The position numbers and the translations under genes are program-made. Positions 1-10,419 of a DNA stretch of 64,000 bases are shown one piece after another. How positions within the stretch are numbered: position 1 is the first letter of the stretch; each line of letters opens with the position of its first letter. Origin of the DNA: Heracleum sosnowskyi (taxonomy: Eukaryota; Streptophyta; Magnoliopsida; Apiales; Apiaceae); contig CM061236.1 of the NCBI GenBank assembly GCA_030848705.1, positions 137,011,970-137,075,969 of the forward strand, written 5' to 3'. The notes beneath the pieces were generated by a model, which was given only the letters and a program-made list of their open reading frames with translations, searched no databases and was not told the origin of the DNA.

Positions 1-2637
1 CAGAACCGCTTCATCAGAGTTTGTCGGTACTGCTTCATCAGAGTTTACAGCATCAGAGAATAAATCTTCATTTTCAAAGCGCAGTTGATCATATTCATCT
101 AAGTCATCAAGTCCAGTTATTTTCTTGTCATCAAATGACACATGTATAGACTCCATGATCACCTTTGTTCTCAGATTGTATACTCTGAATGCTTTTGTTG
201 ACAATAGATAGCCAACAAAAATTCCTGCATCAGCTTTTAACTCGAACTTGGTCAACTGTTCAGGATGAGTCTTCAACACAAAGCATTTGCATCCAAATAT
301 ATGAAAATATTTCAAATTTGGCTTCTTATTTTTCGACATCTCATATGGTGTTTTCCCATGCTTGTTAATCAGTGTAGCATTTTGAGTAAAACAAGCAGTT
401 TGAACAGCTTCTGCCCAGAAATAGGTTGGCAACTTTGCTTCTTCAAGCATAGTTCTGGCAGCTTCAATTAAAGTTCTGTTCTTTCTTTCAACTACACCAT
501 TCTGCTGTGGAGTTCCAGGTGCAGAAAACTCTTGTTTCACTCCTCTTTCCTTGTAGAAAGCTTCCATGATTGAGTTTCTGAATTCAGTTCCATTATCACT
601 TCTTATAATTTTCACTTTGTGCTGTGATCCTTTGTCCAGTTGGTTTACATGATCCATCAGAGTTTGAGCAGTTTCATCCTTCTTTGATAAGAAATACACC
701 CATGTATATCTAGTATATTCATCAACAATTACTAGAGCATATTTCTTTTTGCCCATAGACATCACATTTACTGGTCCAAAGAGATCAACATGTAGAAGAT
801 GATAAGGTTCCACTACTGAAGATTCAGATTTGCTCTTGAAAGATGACTTCCTTTGCTTGGCCTTTTGACAAGAATCACACAGACCATCTAAGCTTAGTAT
901 TGACTTTGGAAGTCCCCTTACAAGATCTTTTCGTATAAGTTCATTGATGTTGTTCAAGTTTAGATGAGAGAGCTTCTTATGCCATTTCCAACTCTCTTCA
1001 TTTGACATTCTTGCAGACAGACACACTGTTTTTCCATCAGAGTTTGTTACCAAACTTGCTTCATAAATATTGTTGCGCCTGTTTCCAACTAGAACAACTT
1101 TTCCAGTAGATTTACTGATAACTTCACAGTATTCAGTATGAAAATCTACATGGTTTCCTCTGTCACAGATTTGACTCACAGATAGCAGATTATGCTTGAG
1201 TCCTGAGACTAGAGATACATTTGTGATGATGACACTTCCAAGATTAATATTGCCATATCCCAGAGTGTGTCCTATGTTGCCATCTCTATAGGAAACCTTT
1301 GGGCCAGCCTTCTCCTCAAAGTCTGATAGCAGGGCTTTATTTCCAGTCATATGTCCTGAGCATCCACTGTCCAAGATAAGTGTGCTCTCTTTTATACCCT
1401 TATTTTCAGATGATTCAGTCTCATCTTTGACAGTTGCCATGAGAGCATAATTTACTCCATCATCAGAGTCTGAAGTATCTGCCCAGTCTTTGCCTTTAGA
1501 GATGAGTGCTTTCTCAGATTTGCCTTTCTTGCACTCTGGGGCATAGTGACCCATCTCCTTACACTTGTAGCACTGGATTTCAGATTTATCTTTCTTGCCA
1601 GACTTGGTCTCCCTTCCATCAGACTTTCTAAAACTTTTCCTTTCAGAGTTTGAATCTTTCCTTGAGAATCTCTTTCCTTTCTTGAAGTTCTTGAATCCCA
1701 TCTTCTTGAAGGTCTTCACCATCAATGTAGCCATTTGCATCATCTGTTCTTCATCATCCTCAGAGTCAGAAGCTTCATCAGAGTTTGAGTCATCATCAGA
1801 GTTTGATGACTCACTATCATATTTAATGACTAAAGCCTTTCCCTTGGCTTTCTTCCTTGATGATTCCTTCTTAATGGGCTTCTCCTCAACTTTGAGAGCA
1901 ACAGATTTTGTCTTCTTGCTTGATCTTCTGTTTTTTTGTTCTATTTCCAATTCATGAGTTTTCAGTAACCCATAAATCTCATCAAGTTCAGTTTCAGCAA
2001 GTTCGTAATTATCTCTTATAGTTGTTGTCTTCAAATCCCATCTTTCAGGTAAAGATAAAAGAAATTTGAGATTTGATTCTTCAAGATCATATTCTTTATC
2101 AACTAGAGATAAATCATTCAGCAGTTTACAGAATCTGTCATATGTCTCAGTCAAGGTTTCATTGGCTCTTGAATCAAAGTGCTCATACTCCTGAGTAAGT
2201 ATCGTTTTCCTGTTCTTCTTTATAGCAGTGGTTCCTTGACATCTGACTTCCAAAGCATCCCAGATTTCTTTTGCAGTTTTGCAACCAATTACTCTGTTAG
2301 ACATAACATTATCTAAAGCACTGTGGAGAAGATGTCTAACCTTTGCATCTTTTGCAATTGATGAGATGTCCTCAGGAGTCATATCTTTCTTTTCCTTTGG
2401 AACAGTCTTTTGTTCTTGACCATCAACAACAGGAGATAATTTAGTCGGCATATGAGGACCATCATATATTCTGTCAAGGTATTCTGGATCTGTAGCCTCC
2501 AGAAACATGGTCATCTTCACCTTCCAAATTGGATACTCCACTGGCCTGAGAATTGGAACCCTGATAGTCTCATATCGACTCACAGAATTAGGTTTAACCT
2601 GTTCAACCTTGGGAGAAGTTTGACTTTCTTCAGACAT
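1..2637 (-). CDS. Copia Gag-protease-integrase polyprotein, open to the window edge
   Basis: I read every codon from the ATG at 2637 to base 1 and found no stop: 879 codons, intact as far as visible. Order: Gag domain (about residues 1-230); a Ser/Asp/Glu-rich stretch near 275-300; a zinc knuckle CYKCKEMGHYAPEC (1531-1572) for RNA binding; an aspartic protease with DSGCSGHMTG near 1340-1380; the integrase zinc module (H...H, then CDSC near 880); and the integrase core with Asp in LHVDLFGP, Asp in RSDNGTEF and Glu in NGVVERKNRT, followed by the GKTPYE motif. It acts in cytoplasmic particles, and the integrase inserts the cDNA in the nucleus. The start was chosen because it is the first ATG after the primer site. 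The tail repeats NSDEAV. Being uninterrupted, it looks younger than its neighbours. Confidence 0.92.
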   Translation of the reverse strand, partial: MSEESQTSPKVEQVKPNSVSRYETIRVPILRPVEYPIWKVKMTMFLEATDPEYLDRIYDGPHMPTKLSPVVDGQEQKTVPKEKKDMTPEDISSIAKDAKVRHLLHSALDNVMSNRVIGCKTAKEIWDALEVRCQGTTAIKKNRKTILTQEYEHFDSRANETLTETYDRFCKLLNDLSLVDKEYDLEESNLKFLLSLPERWDLKTTTIRDNYELAETELDEIYGLLKTHELEIEQKNRRSSKKTKSVALKVEEKPIKKESSRKKAKGKALVIKYDSESSNSDDDSNSDEASDSEDDEEQMMQMATLMVKTFKKMGFKNFKKGKRFSRKDSNSERKSFRKSDGRETKSGKKDKSEIQCYKCKEMGHYAPECKKGKSEKALISKGKDWADTSDSDDGVNYALMATVKDETESSENKGIKESTLILDSGCSGHMTGNKALLSDFEEKAGPKVSYRDGNIGHTLGYGNINLGSVIITNVSLVSGLKHNLLSVSQICDRGNHVDFHTEYCEVISKSTGKVVLVGNRRNNIYEASLVTNSDGKTVCLSARMSNEESWKWHKKLSHLNLNNINELIRKDLVRGLPKSILSLDGLCDSCQKAKQRKSSFKSKSESSVVEPYHLLHVDLFGPVNVMSMGKKKYALVIVDEYTRYTWVYFLSKKDETAQTLMDHVNQLDKGSQHKVKIIRSDNGTEFRNSIMEAFYKERGVKQEFSAPGTPQQNGVVERKNRTLIEAARTMLEEAKLPTYFWAEAVQTACFTQNATLINKHGKTPYEMSKNKKPNLKYFHIFGCKCFVLKTHPEQLTKFELKADAGIFVGYLLSTKAFRVYNLRTKVIMESIHVSFDDKKITGLDDLDEYDQLRFENEDLFSDAVNSDEAVPTNSDEAVL

Positions 2638-2686
2638 GATTAATACTGTGTTTGAATCGTAAAACTGTATATATAAAAACAGCCTT

Positions 2687-2699
2687 GGCTCTGATACCA
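2687..2699 (-). promoter_or_regulatory. Primer binding site (initiator tRNA-Met type)
   Basis: On the minus strand the bases read TGGTATCAGAGCC, the standard plant Copia primer site complementary to the 3' end of initiator tRNA-Met. It lies two bases inside the LTR end, as expected for first-strand DNA synthesis. Confidence 0.9.
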
Positions 2700-2701
2700 A
2701 T

Positions 2702-3245
2702 TGTTAGGCCGAATACACAATATATAATCAAGTATGTATGAGAATAACAATCAAGAACACTTTTTATAAATCAACAAACTGTAATTATATTAACAGTTTT
2801 TCTCTTTATGATGTTAATGAATCACAAAGAGCTACTAGGTTACAAGAATAATATTTCAATAATCGCATCCCTTCTAGGGATAACCTATCTGTGTTTATAT
2901 AGTACACAGCTACATACAATCCTTATCTAATTGATACTCCTATAAATTAGCTATACAATTCATATCAATTAAGGATTGCTTCAGTCTTCTATTCCGTTTC
3001 CTTAGCTGTATCAATATATTCTGCTTCTTTCCATCTTCAGAATATATTGCTTCTAGAATCTTTATCTTTGCACCGACAGCTAAGTCAACTATCACCACGT
3101 CAGACTTTATCAAACTCTGACTGGCTTCAATGTGAACTCTTCACCCAGTCAGACTTTATCAAACTCTGACTGGCTTCTAGATAAACTCTGATATGTACCT
3201 GGTACTTAAACACTGATGAACAAACGTCAGCAATTATATCTAACA
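2702..3245 (-). repeat. 5' LTR of Copia E
   Basis: Begins TGTTAGGCC on the plus strand beside the primer site and ends at CTAACA (3240-3245; a second CTAACA at 3253-3258 is possible). A TATATAAA box on the minus strand lies at about 2894-2901. A segment with the core CAGACTTTATCAAACTCTGA occurs twice (about 3103 and 3150). Confidence 0.75.
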
Positions 3246-3272
3246 TAAAAAACTAACAAGCATGTCACTAAG

Positions 3273-3818
3273 ATGGACTGCACCTTAGCCCTGGTTATTG
3301 ACAATCTCAAGAAGCTTTCTACCAAGCTGGACAATCAGGTGCAATCCAATATCAACTCCAACTCAATGATCTTTGTGATGTGGAAGAACCAGTATGGGGA
3401 CAAACTGGTAGATGAAGTTCCTATTTCCAACATCAACAAATATGAATTCTCCAGGCTCAAAGATCAATCTCTCAACTCTTTTAAATCTGAGCACTTGTTC
3501 TCCAAGGTTGACAAGCTCGAAAGAGAAGTGACTGGGCTTAAGCTTGAAAATAAAGGGCTAACTCAATCTTTGGAGAAACTCAACTCTAAGCTGGATGACT
3601 AAAGAAATGCAACTTCCAACATTCAGCTAGTCCAGCAACAGATGATGACTGCAATGATGAAACATATGAACCTTCCAATCCCTGGTGAAGCTTAAGGCCA
3701 ATCTTCTGCTAACAAGCCTAAGGGGGAGAATAAACAGGAGAGCTCCATCTTGGAGAAGAAAGGGGGAGCTAAATCAGCTAAACGGAAGGGAATATCTACA
3801 AAAACAAATGGAATCTGA
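3273..3818 (+). pseudogene. Downstream ORF of Copia D, coiled-coil protein, two in-frame stops
   Basis: Lies between the lost pol region and the 3' LTR. One frame runs from 3273 to the TGA at 3816 with TAA codons at 3600-3602 and 3693-3695. Both stops could derive from CAA by C-to-T change. The first 109 codons end in a heptad-like segment (about residues 75-107, leucines spaced every 3-4) that should form a coiled coil. The tail is Lys-rich. I do not recognise the family. SIRE-lineage Copia elements carry an extra, envelope-like ORF in this position, so that is one possibility. Alternatives are a captured host fragment or a 3' pol remnant. The true start may lie in the part removed by the Copia E insertion. 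Confidence 0.45.
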
Positions 3819-3959
3819 AGCTGTTCAATAACAGAAAAATCATCTGGAAGCTAACATTTTCTGTTTGTAATCAAATTCTGTTTACTCTGTAATTTACTTC
3901 CTTTTATGTATGGTAGGCTTGTTATCAGACATGAAATTGTGCCTAAGTTTCTTACTCAC

Positions 3960-3973
3960 AATTTGGGGGAGAT
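3960..3973 (+). promoter_or_regulatory. Polypurine tract of Copia D
   Basis: AATTTGGGGGAGAT lies directly before the LTR start TGTTAGG. This is the usual plus-strand primer position. Confidence 0.8.
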
Positions 3974-5127
3974 TGTTAGGCTCAAGGCATGTCTGAATAC
4001 CACTATTAACAAGCCTACACATTGTGACTGTGTTACTCTAAATGACCTGGTGAACTTTATCACTGGGATATAGTATAAGTCTTTATTGTACTTGTCTTGT
4101 AATCATGTACTTAGCTTCATTCTGTATACTCAATTCTATAATGAGCTTAGTGACTTTCTAGCAACTAGAATGTATATAGGCCATGAAATAATCATCCTGG
4201 AAGAAGTTCAATTTGTTCATGCAGCAGGTTAAAGTGAATAAGGCCATGAAGAAATAAGTTGCAGAAATTTGTCTAAGTCCCTAGATCGTGAAGTCAAAAT
4301 GAGCTATGTCGTGAAGTCCTCAAAGGCCATGTCGTGAAGTGTTGAGATCGCATAGTATGAAATGTTCTAGATCGTGAAGTCCTCAAAGGCAATGTGGGAA
4401 GTCTGTAATATTCCATATAGTATACTCCTAAAATGGTCATATAGCAAAGTCAGAAATGCTTTATGTCGACAAGTCACAGAATAAGAAGTATGATGGAGTT
4501 CACGATATCAACACTTAGGTGTTTTAAAACAAGACAAATCAAGGTACATAATCAAAGATCATGGAGACAAATACTAGAGCATTTGTTACGGTTAAGTGGT
4601 CCAAAGACAGATGGAAAATCTACATCATAACTTGGAGAGAAAGAATAGAGACAAGCAGCTAAAGATAAGGAAAAGGACGACAGAGAACAAGTGGTCCTTA
4701 CTGGCACAACTAACCTCTTTTGGAAAAATAACATGGAGTTATTGTTAGGGGTGTTTGTGTAATTAGGTGTGTGTACCAGTATGTATAGGTCATAGATATA
4801 TATTGTGCACACCCTATAGTTAGCTGAGTAAGAGAGACATAACAAAGAATTATTCAAGCACTCTTTTCTCTGTAAGAAAACAAGAAAGCTCTGTTCTTGT
4901 TTAGAAGCCAGAATTTCATTTGTGAAATTTTGGAAGCTGTAGTATTTAATTTACTTTATACAGATTAAATTAAAGTGATTGTGTGTGTTCTGTTTATTTT
5001 TATTTCCGCATTCTCATACATATACAATCAAACACAGATCTAAGCTTCAAGAAACGAAAAATCTTCAAACTATCCATTCACCCCCCCCCCCATTTGTCTA
5101 GTTTACTAGTGATATTTATAACTAACA
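3974..5127 (+). repeat. 3' LTR of Copia D
   Basis: Starts TGTTAGGCTC after the polypurine tract and ends CTAACA, 1154 bp. A TATA-like ATATATATT is near 4794. A run of ten or more C bases lies near 5081-5091. The minus-strand ORF inside it (4552-4857) is not credible. Confidence 0.8.
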
Positions 5128-7596
5128 ACTTTGAACCAGGATTTGGTACTTAGTCAGGGTTGGGTCTTTTGCAATGTACTCTCCAGTTGTTTGTTTGACC
5201 ACATTCTGAGAATCACTAAAAATGACAAGCCTTTTCACCCTTAGAGTCCGGGCTAGGCGGAGACCGGCAAGAAGAGCCTCATATTCTGCCTGGTTGTTGA
5301 TTGCTGCAAATCTGAATCCAATAGCTTGTTTGATTTTGAATCCATCCGGGCTCTTGAGTATGAGTTCTGCCCCAGACCTTTCACTATTTGATGAGCCATC
5401 TACGTGTAGACTCCAGGTTTCAGGATCGGGTGTGGGCTCCTCCCTGGGTTCTGCCTCCATAGGAATGTGGACAGGTTCAAGGAAAGAGCATTCCACAATG
5501 AAGTCGGCCAGGGCTTGAGCCTTGATTGAGGTTCTTGGGATGAATGTTAGAGAGAATTGGCTAAGTTCAATAGCCCAATTGACCAAGCGTCCGGACACAT
5601 CCGGCTTGTGTATGATCTTCCTTAAAGGCTGATCAGTGATGACTTTGATTTCTCGTCCTTGGAAATAATGTCTTATCTTTCTTGATGTAGTAACAAGAGC
5701 AAAAACAAATTTTTCCAAGTTAGGATAATGGGTTTCAGCATCTTTGAGAACTTGGCTCACAGAGTATACCGGTTTCTGTTGCCCTTCCTGTTCTCGAATC
5801 AGGGCTGCTCCCACTGCCAAGGGGCCGACAGACAGGTAGAGGCTAAGAGGTTCTCCCGGCTTGGGCTTGGACATCACTGGTGGAGTAGCAAGATATTCCT
5901 TGATTGAATCCAGAGCTTTCTGGAACTCTGGACTCCATTCAATTTCTCTTCGTTTCTGTATTCCTTTAAGTAAATCAAATAAAGGTAAGCAAACGCTCAG
6001 CAAGTTTAAAGATAAACCTTCGTAAATCAGCAAGAGATCCAGCTAGTTTTTGAATGTCTTTATGATTCCGGGGCGCCTGCATATCCATGACGGCTTTGAT
6101 CTTTTCCGGGTTGGCTTCAATTCCTCTTTGGCTGATCATGAAGACCAAGAATTTTCCCGATCCTACTCCAAAGGTGCATTTCTCCGGGTTCAACTTGATT
6201 TCATGCATTCTTAGGTTTTCAAAACATTCTTTCAAATCGGCTATGTGGGAGTGGATAGTTTATGATTTGACAATCATATCATCGACATAGGACTCGAGGT
6301 TTCTCCCCAACTGGCTTTCGAAGATTTTAACTATGGCTCTTTGATAGGTTGACCCCACATTTATTAATCCAAAAGACATGAGCTTGTAGGCATAGACAGC
6401 TCGGTGAGTTATTAAGGCAGTTTTGGGTATGTCAGCCGGGTTCATTTTGATTTGATTGTATCCAGAGAAAGCGTCCATGAAACTAAGCATGACATGTCCA
6501 GTAGTGGCATCAATGAGTTGGTATATGCTGGGTAGGGCTGTAAACGAACTGAACTGTTCGTTAAGCTCGTTCGTGTTCGTTCGTGTTCGTGTTCGATAAG
6601 CTCTTCCGAGTTCGTTATCGAACACGAGTTCGAACAACATTTTTTGTTCGATAACCTTAACGAACCGAACTGAACTTTTAAGGTGTTCGACTCGAGTTCG
6701 CTCGAGTTGCGTTCGAGTTCGACTCGTTCGTTAAGCTCGAGTTCGGTTCGGGAAAAATTATAATTTTTATAATATTATATACATATGTATTATTTATCAT
6801 TTATAATTTATAATTTAATTTTTTACAATGATTTAAAGTAAATATTATATATAAATATCAAATATTTAATTGACATTTGGACTAATTTTTTCATCAAATA
6901 AAGTTAAAAAATTATATTATTTTTTTTGAAAAACAATGTTAACGAACTGTTTGTGTTCGTCCGAGTTCGGTTCGGTTCATTATGTTCGTGAATTGTTCAT
7001 GTTCGGTTCGAGTATTACCGAACTCGAGTTCGGACAAGAAATTTTGTCCGATAAGATTACCGAACATTGTTCGGATCGTTAAGATTTTGCTCGAGTTCGT
7101 TAAAAGTTCGTTCGGGTTCATCCGAGTTCGGTTCGTTTACAGCTCTAATATTGGGTAAGAGGTATGGGTCTTTGGGATAAGCAGCATTCAAGTCCGTGTA
7201 ATCAACACACATTCGCCACTTTCTGTTGGGTTTTTTGACCAAGACAACATTGGCCAACTAATCTGGGTACTTGATTTCACAAATGATATCGGCTTTGAGC
7301 AGCTTTTCAGCCTCTTCATCAATAGTCTTCTGCCTTTCTGAGGCAAAGTTCCTTCTTTTTTGCTTAATTGGCTTCTTGTTTGGATCCACATCCAGGCTAT
7401 GCATTTCTACAGACTCTTGGAGCCCGGGCATGTCATCCGGGCTCCATGCAAACACATAAGCATATTCCCGGAGTAGTTCAGTGAGTTCTTTCTTAAAGAT
7501 AGTATCCAATCCTGTTCCGATTTTGATTTTTCGATCAGGGTTGCCTTCCTCCAATTCTATGGCTTCAAGTTCAACATCAACTTCAACTTTACCCAT
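5128..7596 (-). pseudogene. Gypsy A reverse transcriptase, RNase H and archaeal-type RNase H
   Basis: Reading from 7596 leftwards: a PR-RT linker, then RT start motifs (FAWSPDDMPG; KRRNFASERQ; WRMCVDYTDLN near 7200), the hAT insertion, RT palm motifs SFMDAFSGYNQI near 6450 and YVDDMIVKS near 6265 with both catalytic Asp present, then RNase H (about 5500-5980). The archaeal-type RNase H (WSLHVDGSSN, about 5128-5430) runs into the Copia D LTR. Breaks: TAG at about 7256 where Trp is usual, TAA just after YVDDMIVKS, a frameshift near 6010-6030, and the insertion. As a family these enzymes copy element RNA into DNA; this copy cannot. Confidence 0.88.
6533..7147. mobile_element. Non-autonomous hAT-type element (615 bp) inside Gypsy A RT
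   Basis: Terminal inverted repeats of 17 bp: left TAGGGCTGTAAACGAAC; right is its reverse complement with one mismatch (TAGAGCTG at the tip). Flanking 8-mers are ATGCTGGG (6525-6532) and ATATTGGG (7148-7155), an 8-bp duplication with two changes, typical of hAT. Both ends are packed with GTTCG/CGAAC subterminal repeats around an AT-rich core (about 6760-6935). No transposase. Removing it rejoins the RT frame across the LLP-to-QLIDAT region. Confidence 0.82.
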
Positions 7597-7730
7597 TTCT
7601 ATTCTAGAGACATATTATTGGACCCAGGCTTGCACAACCTGGTCAAGGGAAGTCTGGGCTAACGGGTTCTCAATGTTCTGGACCTCATTCCCGGGTTCTT
7701 TCCTTGGGTTGAATCTGTGCTTCTTCCGAC

Positions 7731-8120
7731 TTAGATTTTCTGGTAGGAGTTGGCTTTCTTTTTGTTTTCGGGATCAGTTTCGGCCATGACTAGAGCTTGC
7801 CCATAGCATCTACTGGCCATTTCATAATCTCCCCAGACCTCTCCAGTTTCAGATGGTGTAGGAAATTTGAATTTCAATTGCGGGGTTGAGGTTATAGCTT
7901 GGAGCTTAGTCAGGGCTGGTCTTCCCAGAATTACATTGTAAGAGGAAGGGGTGTTGATGACGTAGAATTTGACAATGTTGGTGACTTTCTTTGGATAGGT
8001 CCCAAATAGGACTGGTAGATACAGGGTTCCTTGGATTGGGACTAAGTTGTTCCCAAATCCGTAGAGGGGATCTTCTCTGCAATCGTTCATCTTGACACTA
8101 CCCAATTGCATTCGATCCAT
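7731..8120 (-). pseudogene. Gypsy A protease remnant, catalytic motif missing
   Basis: The C-terminal half of a Tat aspartic protease is recognisable: YGFGNNLVPIQGTLYLPVLFG, then the conserved ILGRPALTKLQAITS near 7905-7930, then a FPTPSETGEVWGD spacer. The active-site Asp-Ser/Thr-Gly segment that normally precedes this is absent: the Gag tail at about 8118 runs directly into DRMQLGSVKMND in another frame. This suggests a deletion of a few dozen codons. In intact elements this enzyme cuts the polyprotein; here it cannot. Confidence 0.75.
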
Positions 8121-9951
8121 GGTATGTTTGAAAATCTTCCTTGCTAAAACTGATTATTTGCTCTGGACAGGTCTGGACCATCATTATATCATCGCCTGAA
8201 TCAGGGCTCCGGGGCGGTGAGTTAGATCCACCCAAAACAACATATACAACATTCTTGTCCTTCCCAGATCCTTCTCCCCTGTCAGCAGCTCTCCGGGCTA
8301 TGTACTGACCCATGTTACCTTTTTTGATCTGATCTTCCACAAAGAACTTTAGAGATAGGCAATTCTCAGTTGTATGCCCATGGGTTTCATGATAGTCACA
8401 ATGTTTGTGGACAGGCCGGTTTTCTGGTCCGATGACCATGGGTTTTTGTGGATTGTAAACGGGTTTGTCCTTCACTTCTTTCAAGATATCAGCCCGGGGT
8501 CGGTTTAGGGGAGTCCAGGTTGGCTCCGGTCTGGGCTCAGATTTGGGTTTAGTGGGTCCGGGCTCCCTCATTGGATTAGAGCCTGGAGGTGGTGCTGGTA
8601 AGGCTAGATGAGAACTCTGGATGTAGTTAATCTGCCTGTTGGGCTTGAATTTTTTGTCTTGGTGGTAGCTGTTATTCTTGGGGCGATCATCAATCCGGGT
8701 TGGTGATGTTCCTTTCCTGGTCATCCTCATAGCTTGGAGGACATCAGTTTCCTTGATGAACCTAGCTGCCATTGCATAAGCTGCCGTCAGGCTCTGGGGT
8801 TCTTTATGGATGAGGTCACAGACATACCTCTCATTGTTGTCTGGATCCAAGTTCCTTCAAATGATTGTTAGATCTTCTCGCTCATCCAAGTTACTTATAT
8901 TATTGATAGCTTCTTGGAATCGTTTCATGTAGGTAGATAGGGCTTCTACCCGGGCTTGTCGGACAGTCTCAAGATGGCACATATGCATTTCATGGGTTTT
9001 GTTGGCCCATAAACGTTTAAGGAACGCTTCACAGAATTGTTTCCAGCTGTGGATGCTCCGAGATGGAATTCGACTAAACCACCTCTGAGCTCCAGATTTG
9101 AGGGTTGAGGCGAAGAACCTGCATTTGGTGAGATCATTGTAATAATAAATCATGGTTATCTGCTCAAAGTAGTTGACATATTCTTCTGGGTCATCCAAAC
9201 CATTGAAGGATTCAAAGTTATAGTGCTTGAGATTTCTCTGCCTTGGTGTTGCTTCCAGGGAGTAACCGAATGGGGTGAGAGTGTCCCGGATATCGAGTCC
9301 GGAATCTTGGCCAACTTTCCTTTGGAGTTCATGTATCATGTCTATGAGCTCCTCCCGGGGTTCATCCTCATCTGAGATTATTTCTGGGCTAAGAGCTCGG
9401 GTTCTTCTTCTGTTAGAGGTTTTGCCAAGAATCCGGGCTTCCTCCTCCTGAATTCTTTTTTGGACCCTTAGGTCGAGCTTAACTTGTTCTTCCTTCTGAA
9501 TTTTTTCTCGTAATTCAGCCAACTTCTTGAGCTTTTCAGCTTCATCATTCTGGTTTTTGCTCTAAGTTCGGTGGGCTCTCCTTTCTGTATCTTTCTACTT
9601 GTCCCCAATTCGGTCAAAGACGGAATGGGATCGATGAGATCCTTTGGGTTGGTGAGAATTCTCACATTGGTCTTGCTCTTTATTCCGGGTTTGGTGGTAT
9701 AACCGGATTGCCTCCACGACCTGTTCGCCAGTCAGGTTTTCCATCTGTCCGGGCTCAAGGGCAAGATCAGTGTACTTGTATTTATTCACTTATATGTCAA
9801 CCCGGGCGTCTCTTGGCCGGATTACTTGAAATGCTAGAGCCTGCAGGACTGGGGGTATCTGGTTTTCTCCCTGACTTGGGATCTGAATCGTTGGGTCCGG
9901 GGTAGGGTTGCTTGGGGTGAGTCTATTTGTGCTTTTACTTCCACGAGCCAT
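8098..9951 (-). pseudogene. Gypsy A Gag
   Basis: ATG at 9951 (MARGSKS) is the first after the primer site. The frame contains a charged coiled-coil-like stretch (about 9420-9520), then the capsid-type core with RWFSRIPSRSIHSWKQF near 9060 and TYMKRFQEAINN near 8915, then a Pro-rich linker and a zinc-binding CDYHETHGHTTENC (C-X2-H-X4-H-X4-C) near 8360-8400. Stops occur near 9790, 9596, 9563 and 8856, so the frame is broken at least four times. Role in the family: particle shell and RNA packaging. Confidence 0.82.
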
Positions 9952-10399
9952 TGTTCAAACACAAACAGATGTATACAATATTCGCAACAACAATCTTTGA
10001 GCGAAAGAGTAAACTAGGTTTATGACTAGATCTCGATGGGTTTATGAAGGAGTAATAATGTATGCATGCATTTCTGGGCTTATAATATCTCAAAGGCAAG
10101 AAAAACTGGGTTTTTGAGTAGATCTAACAAAGATCAATGTAGATCTAAGCAAGGACTAAAGCATACAAGCAACAAGATTGCAACTTTATCGAAAATATCA
10201 ACAGATCTGGGCTAAACATGGTTCACAAAGGCTAGTAGACATGCACACATTGCAACAATGGTTAAGGATTTCATTTTTATGGCTAAAATAAGGTGTTTTT
10301 GTTCAGATCTTACTTTTCTGATTATGACTCCTCCAAAAAGGATGGAGCTTGTTGATGATGGTGAGTCTAGTGGCACCGAGACCAAAAGACAGGGCTCAC
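9952..10399 (-). other. 5' untranslated leader of Gypsy A
   Basis: About 450 bp between the primer site and the Gag ATG. No credible ORF; the expected place for packaging signals, but I see no clear structure. Confidence 0.5.
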
Positions 10400-10417
10400 G
10401 CCCCTCCTTCTACGCCA
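10400..10417 (-). promoter_or_regulatory. Primer binding site of Gypsy A
   Basis: Minus strand reads TGGCGTAGAAGGAGGGGC two bases inside the LTR end. It resembles a primer sequence found in Tat-type elements; I did not identify the tRNA. Confidence 0.6.
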
Positions 10418-10419
10418 AA

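Larger units (their letters stand above)
1..3245 (-). mobile_element. SIRE-like Ty1/Copia retrotransposon, 5' part (Copia E)
   Basis: The right-hand (5') LTR, the primer binding site and a continuous Gag-PR-INT frame are in view. RT, RNase H and the 3' LTR lie beyond base 1. The integrase and spacer wording resembles SIRE-lineage Copia elements; that assignment is from memory of the family. The element lies inside another Copia (plus strand, 3' LTR at 3974-5127). The outer LTR end is ambiguous: TGTTAG-type ends fit at 3245 or 3258. The target duplication cannot be checked because the other end is outside the window. Confidence 0.85.
3246..5127 (+). mobile_element. 3' fragment of a plus-strand Copia retrotransposon (Copia D)
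   Basis: Only the downstream ORF, polypurine tract and 3' LTR remain right of the Copia E insertion. The rest should lie left of base 1. The LTR end at 5127 abuts Gypsy RNase H coding sequence, so Copia D inserted into Gypsy A. Its left target-site copy is out of view. Confidence 0.75.
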
